NCBI GenBank assembly: GCA_030142905.1
Contig: JASJOG010000096.1
Location: 310,001-374,000, forward strand
Source of the DNA: Heliopora coerulea
Lineage: Eukaryota; Cnidaria; Anthozoa; Scleralcyonacea; Helioporidae
Direction: 5' to 3'
Length of the DNA stretch: 64,000 nt
Shown here in pieces: positions 43,646-54,281 of the stretch; positions within the stretch are counted from its first letter, which is position 1, and every line of letters begins with the position of its first letter. The translations under genes were made by a program, and so were the position numbers. The notes beneath the pieces are model-generated. The model made no database searches and was not told the origin of the DNA. It saw nothing but the letters and a program-made list of their open reading frames with translations.

Positions 43646-43957
43646 TTCAGTACCTTAGTGTTGAACACAAATCGCCAACGACAAATTATGTCACTTTTGG
43701 GAACAACCTTGTTCTCAATGTGACCTATAGAAACAACGGTGGTGGTACTGTAGATGTGAGATGGATGAATGATCGTGGATTAATTATTCAGAGATCGAGA
43801 TATGGAAAAATTTACAGCCGTGATCCAAGAGCATACATCGAAGTGTCAAACTTAATTTTACGGAACACGACATTTCGTGATAATGGATCATACAAATTTA
43901 TCGCAAGCCCCGAAAATGGCTCTCGGCTGTTATTAACATTTGCCGTCATTATTGAAG
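43646..43957 (+). CDS. Ig V-like domain exon lacking both core cysteines (putative receptor)
   Basis: One 312-base exon, with acceptor ttttcttctag before and donor GAAG|GTAGGT after, phase 1 on both sides as is usual for Ig-domain exons. It codes about 104 residues with a V/I-set strand pattern: NLVLNVTYR (B strand; the Cys position is Val), VDVRWMNDRG (C strand with Trp), YIEVSNLILRNTTF (E strand) and RDNGSYKF (F strand; the Cys position is Phe). The D-x-G-x-Y motif is kept. Replacing both cysteines by hydrophobic residues is seen in Hydractinia Alr-type domains. No signal-peptide exon was identified upstream. Downstream candidates on the same strand are the tail exon at 46.9 kb and the phase-1 exons at 54.2, 58.5 and 63.2 kb. 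Expression and linkage are not shown. Confidence 0.6.
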
Positions 43958-44182
43958 GTAGGTGTGTGTATTCTGATTATTTTTGATATAGAAGTGTCTT
44001 CGAGGGCAAGAATACGGTGGCCCACAAGGGACACTCATGTTCTGTAGAATATGAGCTTCGTTCGGTACCAAAATGCAGGCGATCCGTAGAAACCGGGCTC
44101 TTCCGTACAAATAGCGAAATGTTAAGTACACAAACTGCGGACTGTTACGTGCAAATCGAGAGCTATTCCATAGAAATCGAAC
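43958..44182. other. Intron or intergenic next to the Ig exon
   Basis: After the donor at 43958 an acceptor-like ttttgatatag lies at 43981-43991, followed by a short open frame with several cysteines (HSCSVEYEL, VPKCRRSV, TADCYVQI) that runs into the LINE. It might be a damaged second ectodomain exon; the frame does not fit phase 1 directly. Confidence 0.25.
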
Positions 44183-45628
44183 TCAATGCCCAGTTCTCAA
44201 TGCTTGATCATGGGCTGCTATGATCAGACCCTCAGTCTCCTTTTTCAAGTCTCCTCTCATCAACCAGTCCCACGATGCCCCATTCCTGACATTTTCAGTT
44301 TGACGTAAGATCTGACGATGTAATGTCTTAGCCATCCAGTCCTCTTGTCTTTTTCTCCTCTTCCTTTCTTTGAAATGCTCGACAGTCTCATCTTCCTCCG
44401 AGTTTAGGAAACTCTCATTCCTCACCGCCGAAAGCAGTGGTTCCTCACTTTTCTGGACATAATTGGACAGGCCTATCTCTTCAGCACGCACACAGTCCTC
44501 AACTCCAATCAGCCCACGACCACCACATCGTCTTGGAAGGTACAAGCGGTCAACATTCGCTCGAGGGTGTAGCATTCCATAGATTGTCATCCGTTTCCTT
44601 GTCTTCCTGTCTATGTTCTTCAGCTCAGCTTTAGCCAAGTTCACTATCCCTGCTCCATAACGTAGGGCTGGCACGGCCCATGTGTTTAAAGCTAGTATGG
44701 TGTTCCTTCCATTTAACTTCGATTTTAAAACTTTCTTCACTCTGTGGAAGTATTCACGGGTCAGCGCTTCTTTCATTTTGTCGTGAAGTAGATCGTCGTA
44801 CTCGAGGATCCCGAGATACTTGTATCCATCATCCTCTACCGTTTTCATCCGTCGCCGCTCTGGGAGATCAATTCCTTCAGACTTCACAACCTTTCCTCTC
44901 TTTAGAACGAGTACACCACACTTCTTAAGGCCTAGCTCCATGCCGATATCACTGCTAACTATCCGAACAGTGTTCACTAGAGAGTCACTTTCACGTTCAC
45001 CTTTTCCATACAGCTTTAGGTCGTCCATGTACAACAGATGGTTAATAGACCCAGCATCCTTTCCTAGTTGGTATCTTCCTTTGCAGCTTCGCAAGACAAT
45101 CGACAGCGGTATTAAGCAGATGATAAACAACAGGGATGATAGACTGTCACCCTGGAAAATGCCTCGTTGGATTTTGACTTCCCCAAGAATTTGGCCATTT
45201 GATGTAAGCACCGTCTTCCAATTTTGCATGCTCTGTCGTACTAATCGTTGGATATTAAGAGCTATTCCAGTAAGCTCTAACGTTTCCAGAATCCAGCAAT
45301 GAGGCACCATGTCGTAAGCCTTACGATAGTCGATCCAGGCCATCGCCAGACTCGTTTTTCTACGCTTACAATTCCGTAATACCATTTTATCTATGATTAG
45401 TTGATCTTTCGTCCTCCTTGAACGTTTCCGACATCCTTTTTGTTCCCCAGGAAGTAACTGTCCCATCTCAAGATGGTCGTACATTTTTTCTGAAAGCATT
45501 CCGCTGAGTAACTTCCACATAAGTGGAAGACGTGTTATGGGCCGGAAGTTTCCTGCAGCATTTTTCAGTGACGGATCCTTCACACAGAGAATCGTTCTTC
45601 CTGGTTCATCCATTGTGGTACGGAGCAA
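44183..45628 (-). pseudogene. R2/R4-like reverse transcriptase
   Basis: A 481-codon frame, plus an in-frame part lost upstream. Order: [52 protein letters not shown] (catalytic Asp), [26 protein letters not shown] (catalytic MDD), [25 protein letters not shown], then a C-terminal region with [14 protein letters not shown]. The frame stops after [14 protein letters not shown], without the CCHC knuckle and nuclease, so the copy cannot act on target DNA. Upstream it is separated by stops from the N-terminal piece (45707-46803). Confidence 0.8.
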
Positions 45629-45706
45629 GATTCCAGAATTAGATTAAGTTGTTCTGCAATGCGACAGTGAAGTGCTTTAAAATTCTTCAGGCAAAACCCC
45701 TGCATG

Positions 45707-46803
45707 CTATCCGTCCCAGACCCTTTCCAATTCGAAATCACAGCTCTCTAGGGGATCAGGTCTAATATCTCTCTCCCTAGTTACACCACCCATTTCTTGA
45801 TAGAATTTCTTCTGATCATTCTGAAACATGCGATTTTGCCTGTACTGGTTTATCCGTTGTTCATATCTTCTTAATTTTGCAGCATTCGCTGTCACTCGCT
45901 GCTTCAATTTCTCAATAACAACATTCAACCCTTTCTCACATTGTATTTCTTCTCAATCTGTGTCAATCCCTTGCCAACTTTACTCCAATTGTTCTTTCTC
46001 CTCTCCAGCTTGCTTATTTCTCTCCTCAACACATCAATTTTGCTCTTTATTCTTCTCTTCCAAAAGGGTTCTTTTCTTGCTTCAGTACTTCTTTTCTTTA
46101 TACCTAGTCTCCGCGTTACAACCATAGCTGCGGTTCGCACTAGCCGATTGGTTTTGGTTATATCAGCTGTTTGAATGTGCGCTAGTAGATCATTCACTTC
46201 TTTAGCCACCTCACGGAGCTTCTTTCTCTCCACATGTTTCAAAGATCTTGGTTGTTCTGCCTCATCTTCTTCTAGAGCCAGTTTGATATCATTCAGAATA
46301 TCTCGCTGTCCCTCTGACAGTTCTTCCAGATTTAGAACTCGAAATTGGTAAACTCCTTCCTCGTTGTCTTCCCTCTCCGATTTACGCTCAGAAACAGGTT
46401 CTTGATTTTGCTGCATATTCATTCCATTATTATTCATCCTATTCACATCATTCTCGTCACCTGCCGCACTATTCACTCGTCGGTTAATCTCCTCCAGCTC
46501 GACAGTGGAGAGCCAATTATTGTTTCTAATTGCTCTTGCCTGGTCAGCTAAATTTTGCTCAGACATCCTAAACATCCCTATGTTCTGCCAGCTATTCAAC
46601 ATTCTCCTTCTGTACCCTCTGGTTCCTGGTTTACTCTCAAAATAACATTTCATTACAACTCGATATAACGCATTGTTTCACTTTCTCCGGGCAGTAGCTT
46701 GATGACGACCGAGTGGTGTCTGTCCGTTCACACCTACACTGCCGGACGAGAGACCATTTTTGGTCTCATTCACGTCGTTATCTTCATTTCTGTTATTGCT
46801 CAT
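45707..46803 (-). pseudogene. N-terminal part of the R2/R4-like protein, interrupted
   Basis: From ATG at 46803 the frame runs SNNRNEDNDVNETKNG...ATARRK, hits a TGA at about 46680, then continues in frame (MKCYFESKPGTRGYRRRM) through an acidic and Asn-rich part to a basic coiled-coil-like stretch (ISKLERRKNNWSKVGKGL). A frameshift near 45925 leads to 45707-45928 (RVTANAAKLRRYEQRINQY, GGVTRERDI). The same order precedes the RT in relatives from other invertebrates, as I recall. No zinc finger of the R2 type was seen. Confidence 0.6.
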
Positions 46804-46867
46804 TATTCATCACTTTTGTGAGTTAGTGGGTTAACCCGCGCCAGACACAATCCTGGTATTTTGAACC

Positions 46868-46900
46868 CCGCTGGGATTATTATTATTATTATAATTATTA
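46868..46900. repeat. (ATT)n microsatellite at the 5' flank of the R2/R4-like LINE
   Basis: attattattattattataattattatt. Its contact with the LINE 5' end suggests target choice in TAA repeats. Confidence 0.7.
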
Positions 46901-46945
46901 TTTTTACTCAAACTCAGATCTTATGTCGTCAACATTAACATGCAG

Positions 46946-47017
46946 GAGCCGGTCACAACAAATGACCAAGGAACCGAACAAGTCGAAAATTACGAAGAGA
47001 TGGACAGGGTACAATGA
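46946..47017 (+). CDS. Receptor tail exon ending in a YEEM motif (putative)
   Basis: After an acceptor-like acattaacatgcag the frame EPVTTNDQGT, EQVENYEEMDRVQ and TGA (47015-47017) looks like the end of a cytoplasmic tail. Its last 13 codons and the following ~120 bases of 3' UTR match an inverted copy at 56.67-56.83 kb with only two codon changes, one silent, suggesting a conserved gene end. YEEM fits the YxxM type of phosphotyrosine motif. It lies downstream of the Ig exon at 43.6 kb on the same strand, with only an antisense LINE between, and could be its last exon. No transmembrane exon was found between them. Confidence 0.45.
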   Translation, partial: EPVTTNDQGTEQVENYEEMDRVQ

Positions 47018-47138
47018 ATTTTGGTCGTTTTCCATTTCTAATCACGTCTTGATATTGAATGTGATTCATTAATTACAAAAAGCAGTTTGTTGGCGGAAAA
47101 TCTAGCCACATTGCGATAAATTTAAAAGCGGTATTCGC

Positions 47139-47800
47139 CAATGTACAGTAGAATGGTGTTAATGGTCGTCTGTTGGTGCGATAGAATGCGATTTGATGCC
47201 AATGGTGGCGTATGTACGCTGGTGAATGTCGATTGAATAAAATGAATGTACTTTTACGTTAATGAGTTTGAGGTTGCGTTAATGATAATATATTTTCTGG
47301 TAGTGAACAGCAAAAGGTGTAAGTTTAAGATTGGCGTTAATGATAGTATATTTTCTGGCAATGAACAGCAAAATGTTTAGAAGATAAAATACATAAACTT
47401 TAATACAAAACTAGTCTATATGTACATACCTGGAACTTTCGAATTTACGTTACTTTCATTCTTCAGCGTAGAGGTCCTCGTTGGCGCGTTCGTCACCACT
47501 GCACCTGTAATATCCAGAATTAAACATTTAGCCAAATTTTTCTGTACTATGCATGGTTTGCGTTCGTCTGTGGCGTAATGTACTTGAAGTTGACTGGCGT
47601 ACTACACCTTTTGCTGGTCATTACCAAAAAATATACTATCATCAACGCTAACCTCAAACTCATTAGCGCAAAAATACATCCATTTTATTCAGTCGATGTT
47701 CATTACCGTAGATACTCTACCGTTTGTTTGGAAGGGCATTCTATAGCACCAATAGACGAGCATTAACACCATTCTACTATACATTAGGGATAATAAAACT
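47139..47800. mobile_element. Long inverted-repeat element, copy 1
   Basis: Left arm about 47139-47350 (tacagtagaatggtgttaat, gtcgtctgttggtgcgat, gaatgtcgattgaataaaat, atgaacagcaaaa) and right arm 47578-47800 (inverted) with a ~225-base centre. It sits in what matches the 3' UTR of the YEEM-tail gene. No coding capacity. Confidence 0.7.
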
Positions 47801-48012
47801 TCAATTAGGCAAGATATTTCTCTTCCATAATTGAAATTTTATCATCCCTAATGTACAGTAGAATGAATGAATGAAGAACTTTATATAGCGAGGGTGACAC
47901 ATTACAGTTGAAAACTGTTAAACTTGTGGCCCTCCCCTAAATTATATAAACTAATTTACAAATATTAAAAAAGATAAAACAATAAATGTAATATTAAAAA
48001 ATGGGTAAAAAA

Positions 48013-50485
48013 TTATGAAATGAGAAAGCTATCTAAGCCAGCATAACCGTATTTTATAAAATTACAATAATTCTGCTTGAATGCATTAATACTGGTGCTA
48101 GATCTTATACTAATAGGTAGAGAGTTCCAAAGTTTTGCAGCTGTAACAAGAAAAGTTTTTCCACCTTCCGTGTCACGGTTATACCTAGGGCAGCGTATAG
48201 TTATATCACCATAGCGTGAAGTTCTGGTTGACATATCGCTAATACGCACTAATCTATTTCCTATGTACTCTGGGCATTGTCCATTTAAGCATTTATAGAA
48301 TCAACATAATTTATTTACATTGATCTCATCGTAAAAGGGTAGCCAGTCAAGTCTCTTGAATAGGGTTACAGTACGTCGGTCTCTCATTTTTAGACCTAAA
48401 ATAACACGAGCTGCTCTTTTCTGAAGACGAAAAATTCGTCTAATGTTACACTTTGATGTTGAACTCCAGACTGCTCCGCCGTATAGGAATACAGGCTTAA
48501 TATATGCGTTATAAAAAAGTATGCGCTTGTTTAGAGGAAGATATTGACTGATCGATCTAAGAAGACCTATGCGTTTTGTCAATTTCTTACATAGTTGTTC
48601 AACATTTTCATTAAAACTGAGGTCTTGATCAACATAGACTCCAAGTAACTTGTGACTTGTGGTGTTGTCGAATTCTTCTCCTTTACTGGTAAAAATTCTC
48701 ATCTCATTAACACTGGTATCACCGATTTTAGTGCGTAACCTAGTTCCAGTTACAAACATAGACTTTGTCTTCTCAGTATTCAACTTGAAACGGTTATTTC
48801 TGGACCAGTTCTCAAGTTCACGTGTGCTCTCACAGAGCTTAGAACACAGTCCAGAAGTATCTGTGTATGGCGAGGACAAACTCAAAGTCGTATCATCTGC
48901 AAAGATGTCAACTGTGGTTGATTGCGACACTCCCTTAGGAAGGTCGTTTATAAATACCAGGAAAAGTAATGGAGAGAGTACGGACCCCTGTGGTACTCCA
49001 TGCGTGAGAGTCTGGGACGAAGATTGTACATTTCCGCGGATGACCGTGCGCTGCCTGCGGTTTTAGAGGAAGGAGCGCATAAGACCCAAGCTGCATTCAT
49101 CAAGACCACAGATACGTAGCTTTTCAATCAGGATGTCGTGGCTTACCAGGTCGAATGCTTTTTGGAAGTCGGCCAAAACTAAGCCATTAATGCGGTTGTC
49201 AACGAGGTTGAAGAGCATACGATCAAAGATGTTAATTAGGGCTGTCTCCATTGAGTGGTGTTCCCTAAAGGCAGACTGCAGCTGATATAAAAGATCGTTG
49301 TCCGTAAGAAAGGCATAAAGAGAGTTGTACAAATGCCTTTCAAAGATTTTTGAGAGGACAGGAAGAACCGAAATCGGTTGTAATTATTCTTATCAGCTTT
49401 ACTATTCTCTTTGTGTAAGGGCGTCACCTTGGCCTCTTTCCACGCAGCTGGAAATGTTCCACTAGTAATACAGATGTTGGTAAATTTGGCCAGTGATGGT
49501 GCTACTGCAGGCGCTGCAATCTTTAATAAGCGAGCGCTCACACCGTCCAGGCCAGTTGCTTTGCCTGACGGGATAGCTTTTATTAGCTGGTGGGTCTGGC
49601 TTGGGGTTATAGGAGGGAAAGCCAGCTTTGAGTCAGAAACCTTGCGTTCATCGACAAAAGCTTTCGGTACTGTTGGATCAAACTGCCCTACACTGTTGTC
49701 AACGAATCTCTCCGCGAAACTCGTGAAGTGTTTATTGAATACCTCAGCCATTGCAGTTTCATCGCGTATTTGGATAGACCCGTTCTCCTCCAAATAGGAC
49801 ACACCCCATGATTTTTCTGGCCAATTAGATCCTTAAGCGCTGACCATATCTTCCTAGAGTCACCACGGTTTTCTCTGAAAGATTCATAGAAGAAATTCTT
49901 CTTGGCTCTTCTAATAGCTTCTGTGACTTTATTTTTCGCGCGCTTCAGGGCTAACCAATCATCCTGGGAGGCGGAGCGTTTGGCTCTTTTAAGTAAACGG
50001 TCTCGTAGTTTCATCAACCTTAGCATCTCAGGTGATAACCATTTAGGCTTTGTATAGTCCCTGACACGCTTCTGTTTCAGCGGCACGTTTGCGTTTATTG
50101 TTTCATTGAGGAGACAATACCATGTATTTACAATATCAATTTCATCAAAGAGGAAAGCGGTGTCTCATGGGGTCTCTTCAAGTGACTTTAAAAACTTTGC
50201 ATGGTCTAATGATTTGAGATTTCGGTAGATGATATATTTATGATCCTTTGTATTGTCTGAAGAACAATGCTTGTACAGACGAACAGCCAGAACTGGAAGA
50301 TGATCCGAAATGCAAATTTCAGGACATTTGATGTTTACAATCCGTTCTGGTTTGTTGCTCCATATGTGATCCAGACAAAAATTACTGATAGGACGCGTAT
50401 TAAAGGACACAAGTTGGATAAATTTAGAATCTTTCAGTTCCTTGGCCAAGCGATGTTTATTTAAGTCTTTCTGAAAATAATCCAA
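48013..50485 (-). pseudogene. LINE linker, reverse transcriptase and C-terminal part, multiply frameshifted
   Basis: Pieces in order on the minus strand: 50165-50485 (endonuclease end), 49688-50086 (linker, PKWLSPEMLRLMKLRDRLL), 49236-49802 (KATGLDGVSARLLK, AWKEAKVTPLHKENSKADKN), 49063-49332 (LADFQKAFDLVSHDIL), 48301-48930 (IFADDTTLSLS catalytic box, LQKRAARVILGLKM) and 48013-48249 (RYGDITIRCPR, TFLVTAAKLWNSLP). At least four shifts or stops separate them, e.g. near 50160, 49700, 49330-49380 and 48300. The shape is CR1/L2-like. It is dead. Confidence 0.8.
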
Positions 50486-50494
50486 ATTGAAGTC

Positions 50495-51172
50495 TCACGT
50501 CAGGATTGTCTCCATATTCAATAGATAAGCACGCTCCATATTTTCGGCGAGTTTATGGTCGTAATCAGCTTTGACGCTCGGGGGACGATAAACACCCGCC
50601 ACAAGAAGTGGTCTTTTGGATTTGGAGGGGCAGACTTCTAGCCAAAAGACTTCTAAATCTGGCTCTTCTAGGTCAGTACGACGCTTGATGTTGAGCTCAG
50701 TGTTTATATAAACTGCAATACCTCCTCCTCTGCCGGTTTGACGATCCTTTCGTAGTAGATCAATGCCAGGAATAATATATAATTTCTCTGGCGTTTTACT
50801 TGAGAAAAACGTTTCGGTAATCACCATGATGTCAAGGTTTTTTCGATTATCCAGGCTTAGCAGGCGCATTTTGATCTCTTCAAACTTGGTCTTTGTTAAA
50901 TACTTTACATTCCATTGTCCAAAACGAAGGCCTTTGGTGGGAAGTTTAAACACGTCCACATTTCCCGTAGACGTAGTTGGTGGACCTGGGTTTGCTGAGA
51001 TATCTCCGCAGGCGAGTAAGAATATAGAGATATCCGGTTCTGCAATAAGTGCTAGCTTTAGATACTTGAGTAGAATTCTCAGTTTCTTGGTTCTTTGGAC
51101 CGCCATCTTAGCTTTAAGAGAGATCTTTGCGGAGTTTGAGACAAATACTTCGTAATTAGCGATAGACGTCAT
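50495..51172 (-). pseudogene. LINE endonuclease with N-terminal 2A-like motif
   Basis: The frame starts with a basic, helix-forming leader (RTKKLRILLKYLKLAL) and a hydrophobic stretch, followed by GDISANPGP coded at 50981-51007. This matches the 2A ribosome-skipping consensus D-x-E-x-N-P-G-P except for Ser at the Glu position. 2A peptides in this place are known in some animal LINEs. After it come endonuclease motifs: LRFGQWNVKYL, VITETFFSSKT, DRQTGRGGGIAVYIN and VAGVYRPPS. The frame then shifts near 50490, and the next piece (50165-50485) holds FCLDHIWSN and CISDHLPV (SDH catalytic box). Confidence 0.75.
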
Positions 51173-52134
51173 TTTACCAGCATGAAGAGCAATTACTTGG
51201 GTTCTAAGAATGGTTTGGCCTGTACTATCTGAGTTAGGAAGATGGAAAGATTTCAGAATGAAGACAAAAATTAGAAAAATAGCAAGCTCCTTGAGAGCAT
51301 GACCGGAACAAGTTGATTATTTACGTGTCAACAATGCTATGTCGGAAATGTTGAATTATAATAGCAACGATTACCCAACAAACAATAGATGCAAAATGGT
51401 TGAATACCTGAATATCAGAGGAGGATCTTGTTCCCAAGAATGGTGTTAATGGTCGTCTGTTGGTGCGATAGAATGCCCTTCGATGCAAATAGTGGCGTAT
51501 GTACGCTGGTGAATGTCGATTGAATAAAATGAATGTATTTTTGCTTTAATGACTTCGAGGTTGGCGTTAATGATCGTATATTTTCTGGTAATGAACAACA
51601 AAAGGTGTATTTAAGTTTTAGACGCAAGGCAAAATATGAAAGATTTCTAAAATCTAACAATTTTCCTAGGAATGCATGTCTCTGGCTTTCATTCCACGTA
51701 TATAATACTTGCGGCTATTTACACTATTCACCGAAATTGCATTAGCAAATACCTCACGTAATTGCTTTCACATATATAAATTTCTTTTAAAATTTTTAAA
51801 ACAATTTTACGGAACGTTAGCTATTCGCCTACTCATCATTTGTAAACAAAACATTTTGAACACATCCTGAGCGCATTTATCACTAAAAAGTAAAAGAAAT
51901 TGATATCTTTGAATACTTAATTGACAAATTTTGTTGCTGTTTTTCAATTGTTTTACACGGCGGCTTCGTTTATGAAAAAAAGTTAGCGTAAAACTCGCAG
52001 GTGAATAGTGTTTTTGGCACAATCTGATTGAATTGGTTCCTCTGTCTCGGAATATTCTGCACTAATCACCTCCGAGTATGGCAAGCCATACTTAACAAAA
52101 AGTGTATCGAGTTTTAATTCACTACTCCTGAAAT

Positions 52135-52285
52135 GTAAAACGATAGTCGAAATCGATAAACTGATGGTCGAGAAAAGTAATCGTACGGCGAGAAAGTATG
52201 TATCGTATGGCGAGATGTGCGACGAGAAAGTATGTATCGTATGGCGAGAAAGTAATCGTATGGCGAGATGTGCGACTGTACGTCT
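52135..52285. repeat. Short minisatellite (gagaaagtatgtatcgtatggc)
   Basis: Units of 19-22 bases with cgtatggcgagaaagta are mixed with gagatgtgcgac, repeated about 5 times. It lies in the centre of inverted-repeat element copy 2. Confidence 0.6.
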
Positions 52286-52503
52286 GGTCAGCGGTATCAT
52301 TATTGAGGCACGTCCGCACGTGTAAGATAAGATAAGGCTTTGAAGGATGTTCATGGGATGTTTTAGGAAGAATTAGGATAGTAGAGGTAAGCCATTTATT
52401 AATGTATGCGGTATCCACGAGTATTCTGTGTCCACGTGCAGTGCGCGTATCACAGCCAGAAAGGTTGGAAAACAGACGAAATGGCGCAAAATGGTAATTC
52501 CGA

Positions 52504-52505
<2 letters not shown>

Positions 52506-52540
<35 letters not shown>

Positions 52541-52640
52541 TAATTTTATTTAAAACACGGTAGCATTTCAGCGATGCTGATTTTCAAATGGCCGTGTATC
52601 ACTAATAAAACAATAACATCAACAATAAATATACATTGAT
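52506..52640 (-). mobile_element. LINE 3' end, extreme 5' truncation
   Basis: An (ATT)n run (52506-52540) followed by atttaattttatttaaaacacggtag and a 3'-UTR-like text, similar to the 3' end at 40890-40960 (atttaatgttatttaaacacggtgg, gggcagtgta). Only the last ~100 bases of the element are present. Confidence 0.55.
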
Positions 52641-53570
52641 GGTAACTTATGTATTCAAAATTATGTATTCAAAGATATGTATTTCTTTTACTTTTTAGCG
52701 ATAAATGCACTCAAGATGTGTTTCAAAGTGTTTTGTTTACAAATGATGAGTGGACGACAAGCCGACGTTCCGTAAAACTTTTAAAAATTAAAAAAAAACT
52801 GTGACAACTACTATGCGAAGTATATGCTAACAGCGAGTTCACTATTCACCTCCACTTAGGTGAACAACTGTTCTTTATTTCACTACATATTTCGAAATGG
52901 AAATTAGTGTATTATTTATTTTATTCATTTAGTTTTATCAATTTTATAACACTATTGCAGCTTAGCGGACCCACCTTGCCACTGGTTCTTTGCCGTAGGC
53001 ACAGTAAAGGAAACGAACTTTTGGTGAGAAATTTAAACACCAAAGCTCAGTGTTTTCGCCACGCAACCTAAAATGGGGCTAATTAATGGAAATATCTGCA
53101 AATTGAAAAAAACACGCGAATATTTTGTGAGGATGTTACTGCTCGAAAATGGCTTACTGTTTGACCTGCTGGCTAAAATCCCACTAATGTCACTGCTTCT
53201 TCATCAAGGTCTAACATTCTTACCAGATCAAACCTAAACTCTAACCCTAACCATAATTATGTAGTTAATAAGAAAGTCGATAGCTTTCGTCTCTTCACGA
53301 TACTCTTTGTCTCCTTCATTCCAGATAATCGAATGTATAATTACACCTTTTGCTGTTCATTACCAGAAACGCCAACCTCAAACTCATTAACGGAAAAATA
53401 CATTCATTTTATTCAATCGACATTCACTAGCGTAGATAGGCAACAATTTGCATCGAAGGGCATCCTGTAGTGCCAACAGACGACCATTAACACCATTCTA
53501 CTATACATTAGGGATATTAAAATTTTAATTAAGCAAGATACTTCTCTTGCAAGGTGTGGGCAAGCAAGGT

Positions 53571-53603
<33 letters not shown>

Positions 53604-53901
53604 ATATATTTTCACATGCGTCGACATGCATATTTTTCCCGCCAAACGATACCTTGCTTGCCCACTGAGCACGCAACCACCACCAGCGGCAAAGTGGGTC
53701 CACTCATTGAACTCTAAAAAGACTCGAACGATACCTCGTTATACCAGGTCTCACGATTGAATAAAGCCGACATTGGGGCAGCCGTGTCAGTCAAAAACAT
53801 ACGTGGAGAAAAGTTGTATTGAACCCTTATTTTTCATTTATAGTTAATTCTGACAAATATGCACTCTTACCGACATTGTCCTCTGTTTACAAAGGATCAA
53901 A

Positions 53902-54020
53902 AAAGAAAACTGTCGACAAATGCGGAATGCGAAGTTTGTTGCAACTGTACCCCAGATGCAGAGATAGATGGGACAGTAGAAGTATCACGGACGTCTTTTT
54001 CGCTGTCTAAAATTCCTTAA
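53902..54020 (+). other. Short Cys-rich frame conserved in both copies of the duplication (candidate)
   Basis: The frame STNAECEVCCNCTPDAEIDG ...VSRTSFSLSKIP ends in TAA at 54018-54020. The duplicate at 58.2 kb keeps the frame and all Cys (ECEICCNC), with three amino-acid changes and two silent ones. It might be a cytoplasmic tail exon. A weak acceptor (tgtttacaaag) is at 53891-53901. No family is recognised. Confidence 0.3.
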
Positions 54021-54227
54021 GATTTCAGACAATATGGTTATATTGTTGTTATGCCTTAAACAATGTTCTGGTGCCTCGTGTACCGGCTTGTCGGTCAGTA
54101 CACGAAACAGTCGAAAACATATATTTTCCTACTTTTTCCAATATACATTGTATGAATTTGAGTAGTCTAGATAATTAACAGGTATTTACATGAGTTGCAT
54201 TTATTGTTTTTTTGTATATTCGTTTAG

Positions 54228-54281
54228 TTACAAAACAGCCTACTCCTGAGGAAACAAGTGATTTACCAGTGGTTAAAGAAG
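54228..54281 (+). CDS. Stalk-like mini-exon of an Ig-type receptor, copy 1 (putative)
   Basis: A 54-base block with acceptor ttcgtttag and a strong donor GAAG|GTGAGA; phase 1 on both sides, as in the Ig exon at 43.6 kb. It codes VTKQPTPEETSDLPVVKE, a Pro/Thr/Glu-rich linker typical of the membrane-near stalk of Ig receptors. It fits in phase with the terminal exon at 63.2 kb, which starts E-K-P-T. If the donor is not used, the frame runs 38 more residues (WRQIEIRLVYDNKLIFSIEA) to a stop, giving a different end. Assignment to the receptor rests on phase and composition. Confidence 0.4.

Larger units (their letters stand above)
44183..46853 (-). mobile_element. R2/R4-like LINE, 3' truncated, next to a TAA repeat
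   Basis: Minus-strand non-LTR element whose RT style ([33 protein letters not shown]) differs from the APE-type LINEs in this window and fits the group holding R2, R4 and relatives. It begins after a (TAA)n tract at 46868-46895 on its 5' side, as Dong/R4 elements do. The 3' end is lost: the frame stops at HDQALRTGH, before the expected CCHC and restriction-like endonuclease region. Clade is inferred from motif style. Confidence 0.75.
47865..51429 (-). mobile_element. CR1/L2-like LINE with 2A-like peptide, nested insertion
   Basis: Minus-strand LINE with endonuclease, linker and RT all present but broken by several frameshifts. It ends (3') in an ATTC-type repeat near 47865-47880. The host element reads agaatg on both sides (47859-47864 and 51430-51435), a target duplication. 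No separate ORF1 is obvious, so the 5' end may lie within the protein start. Confidence 0.85.
47800..53540. mobile_element. Long inverted-repeat element, copy 2, interrupted by two LINEs
   Basis: Same arms as copy 1: left part at 47838-47864 and 51430-51620, right arm 53337-53540. A second pair of inverted blocks lies inside (51785-51912 and 52660-52790). The element was split by the LINE at 47865-51429, which is flanked by the direct repeat AGAATG, and by a LINE 3' end at 52506. The border between copies 1 and 2 is itself a hairpin (about 47772-47866). Confidence 0.6.

Noticed and set aside
44437..45302. Plus-strand frames across the R2/R4-like LINE
   Set aside because: Antisense shadows of the RT frame.
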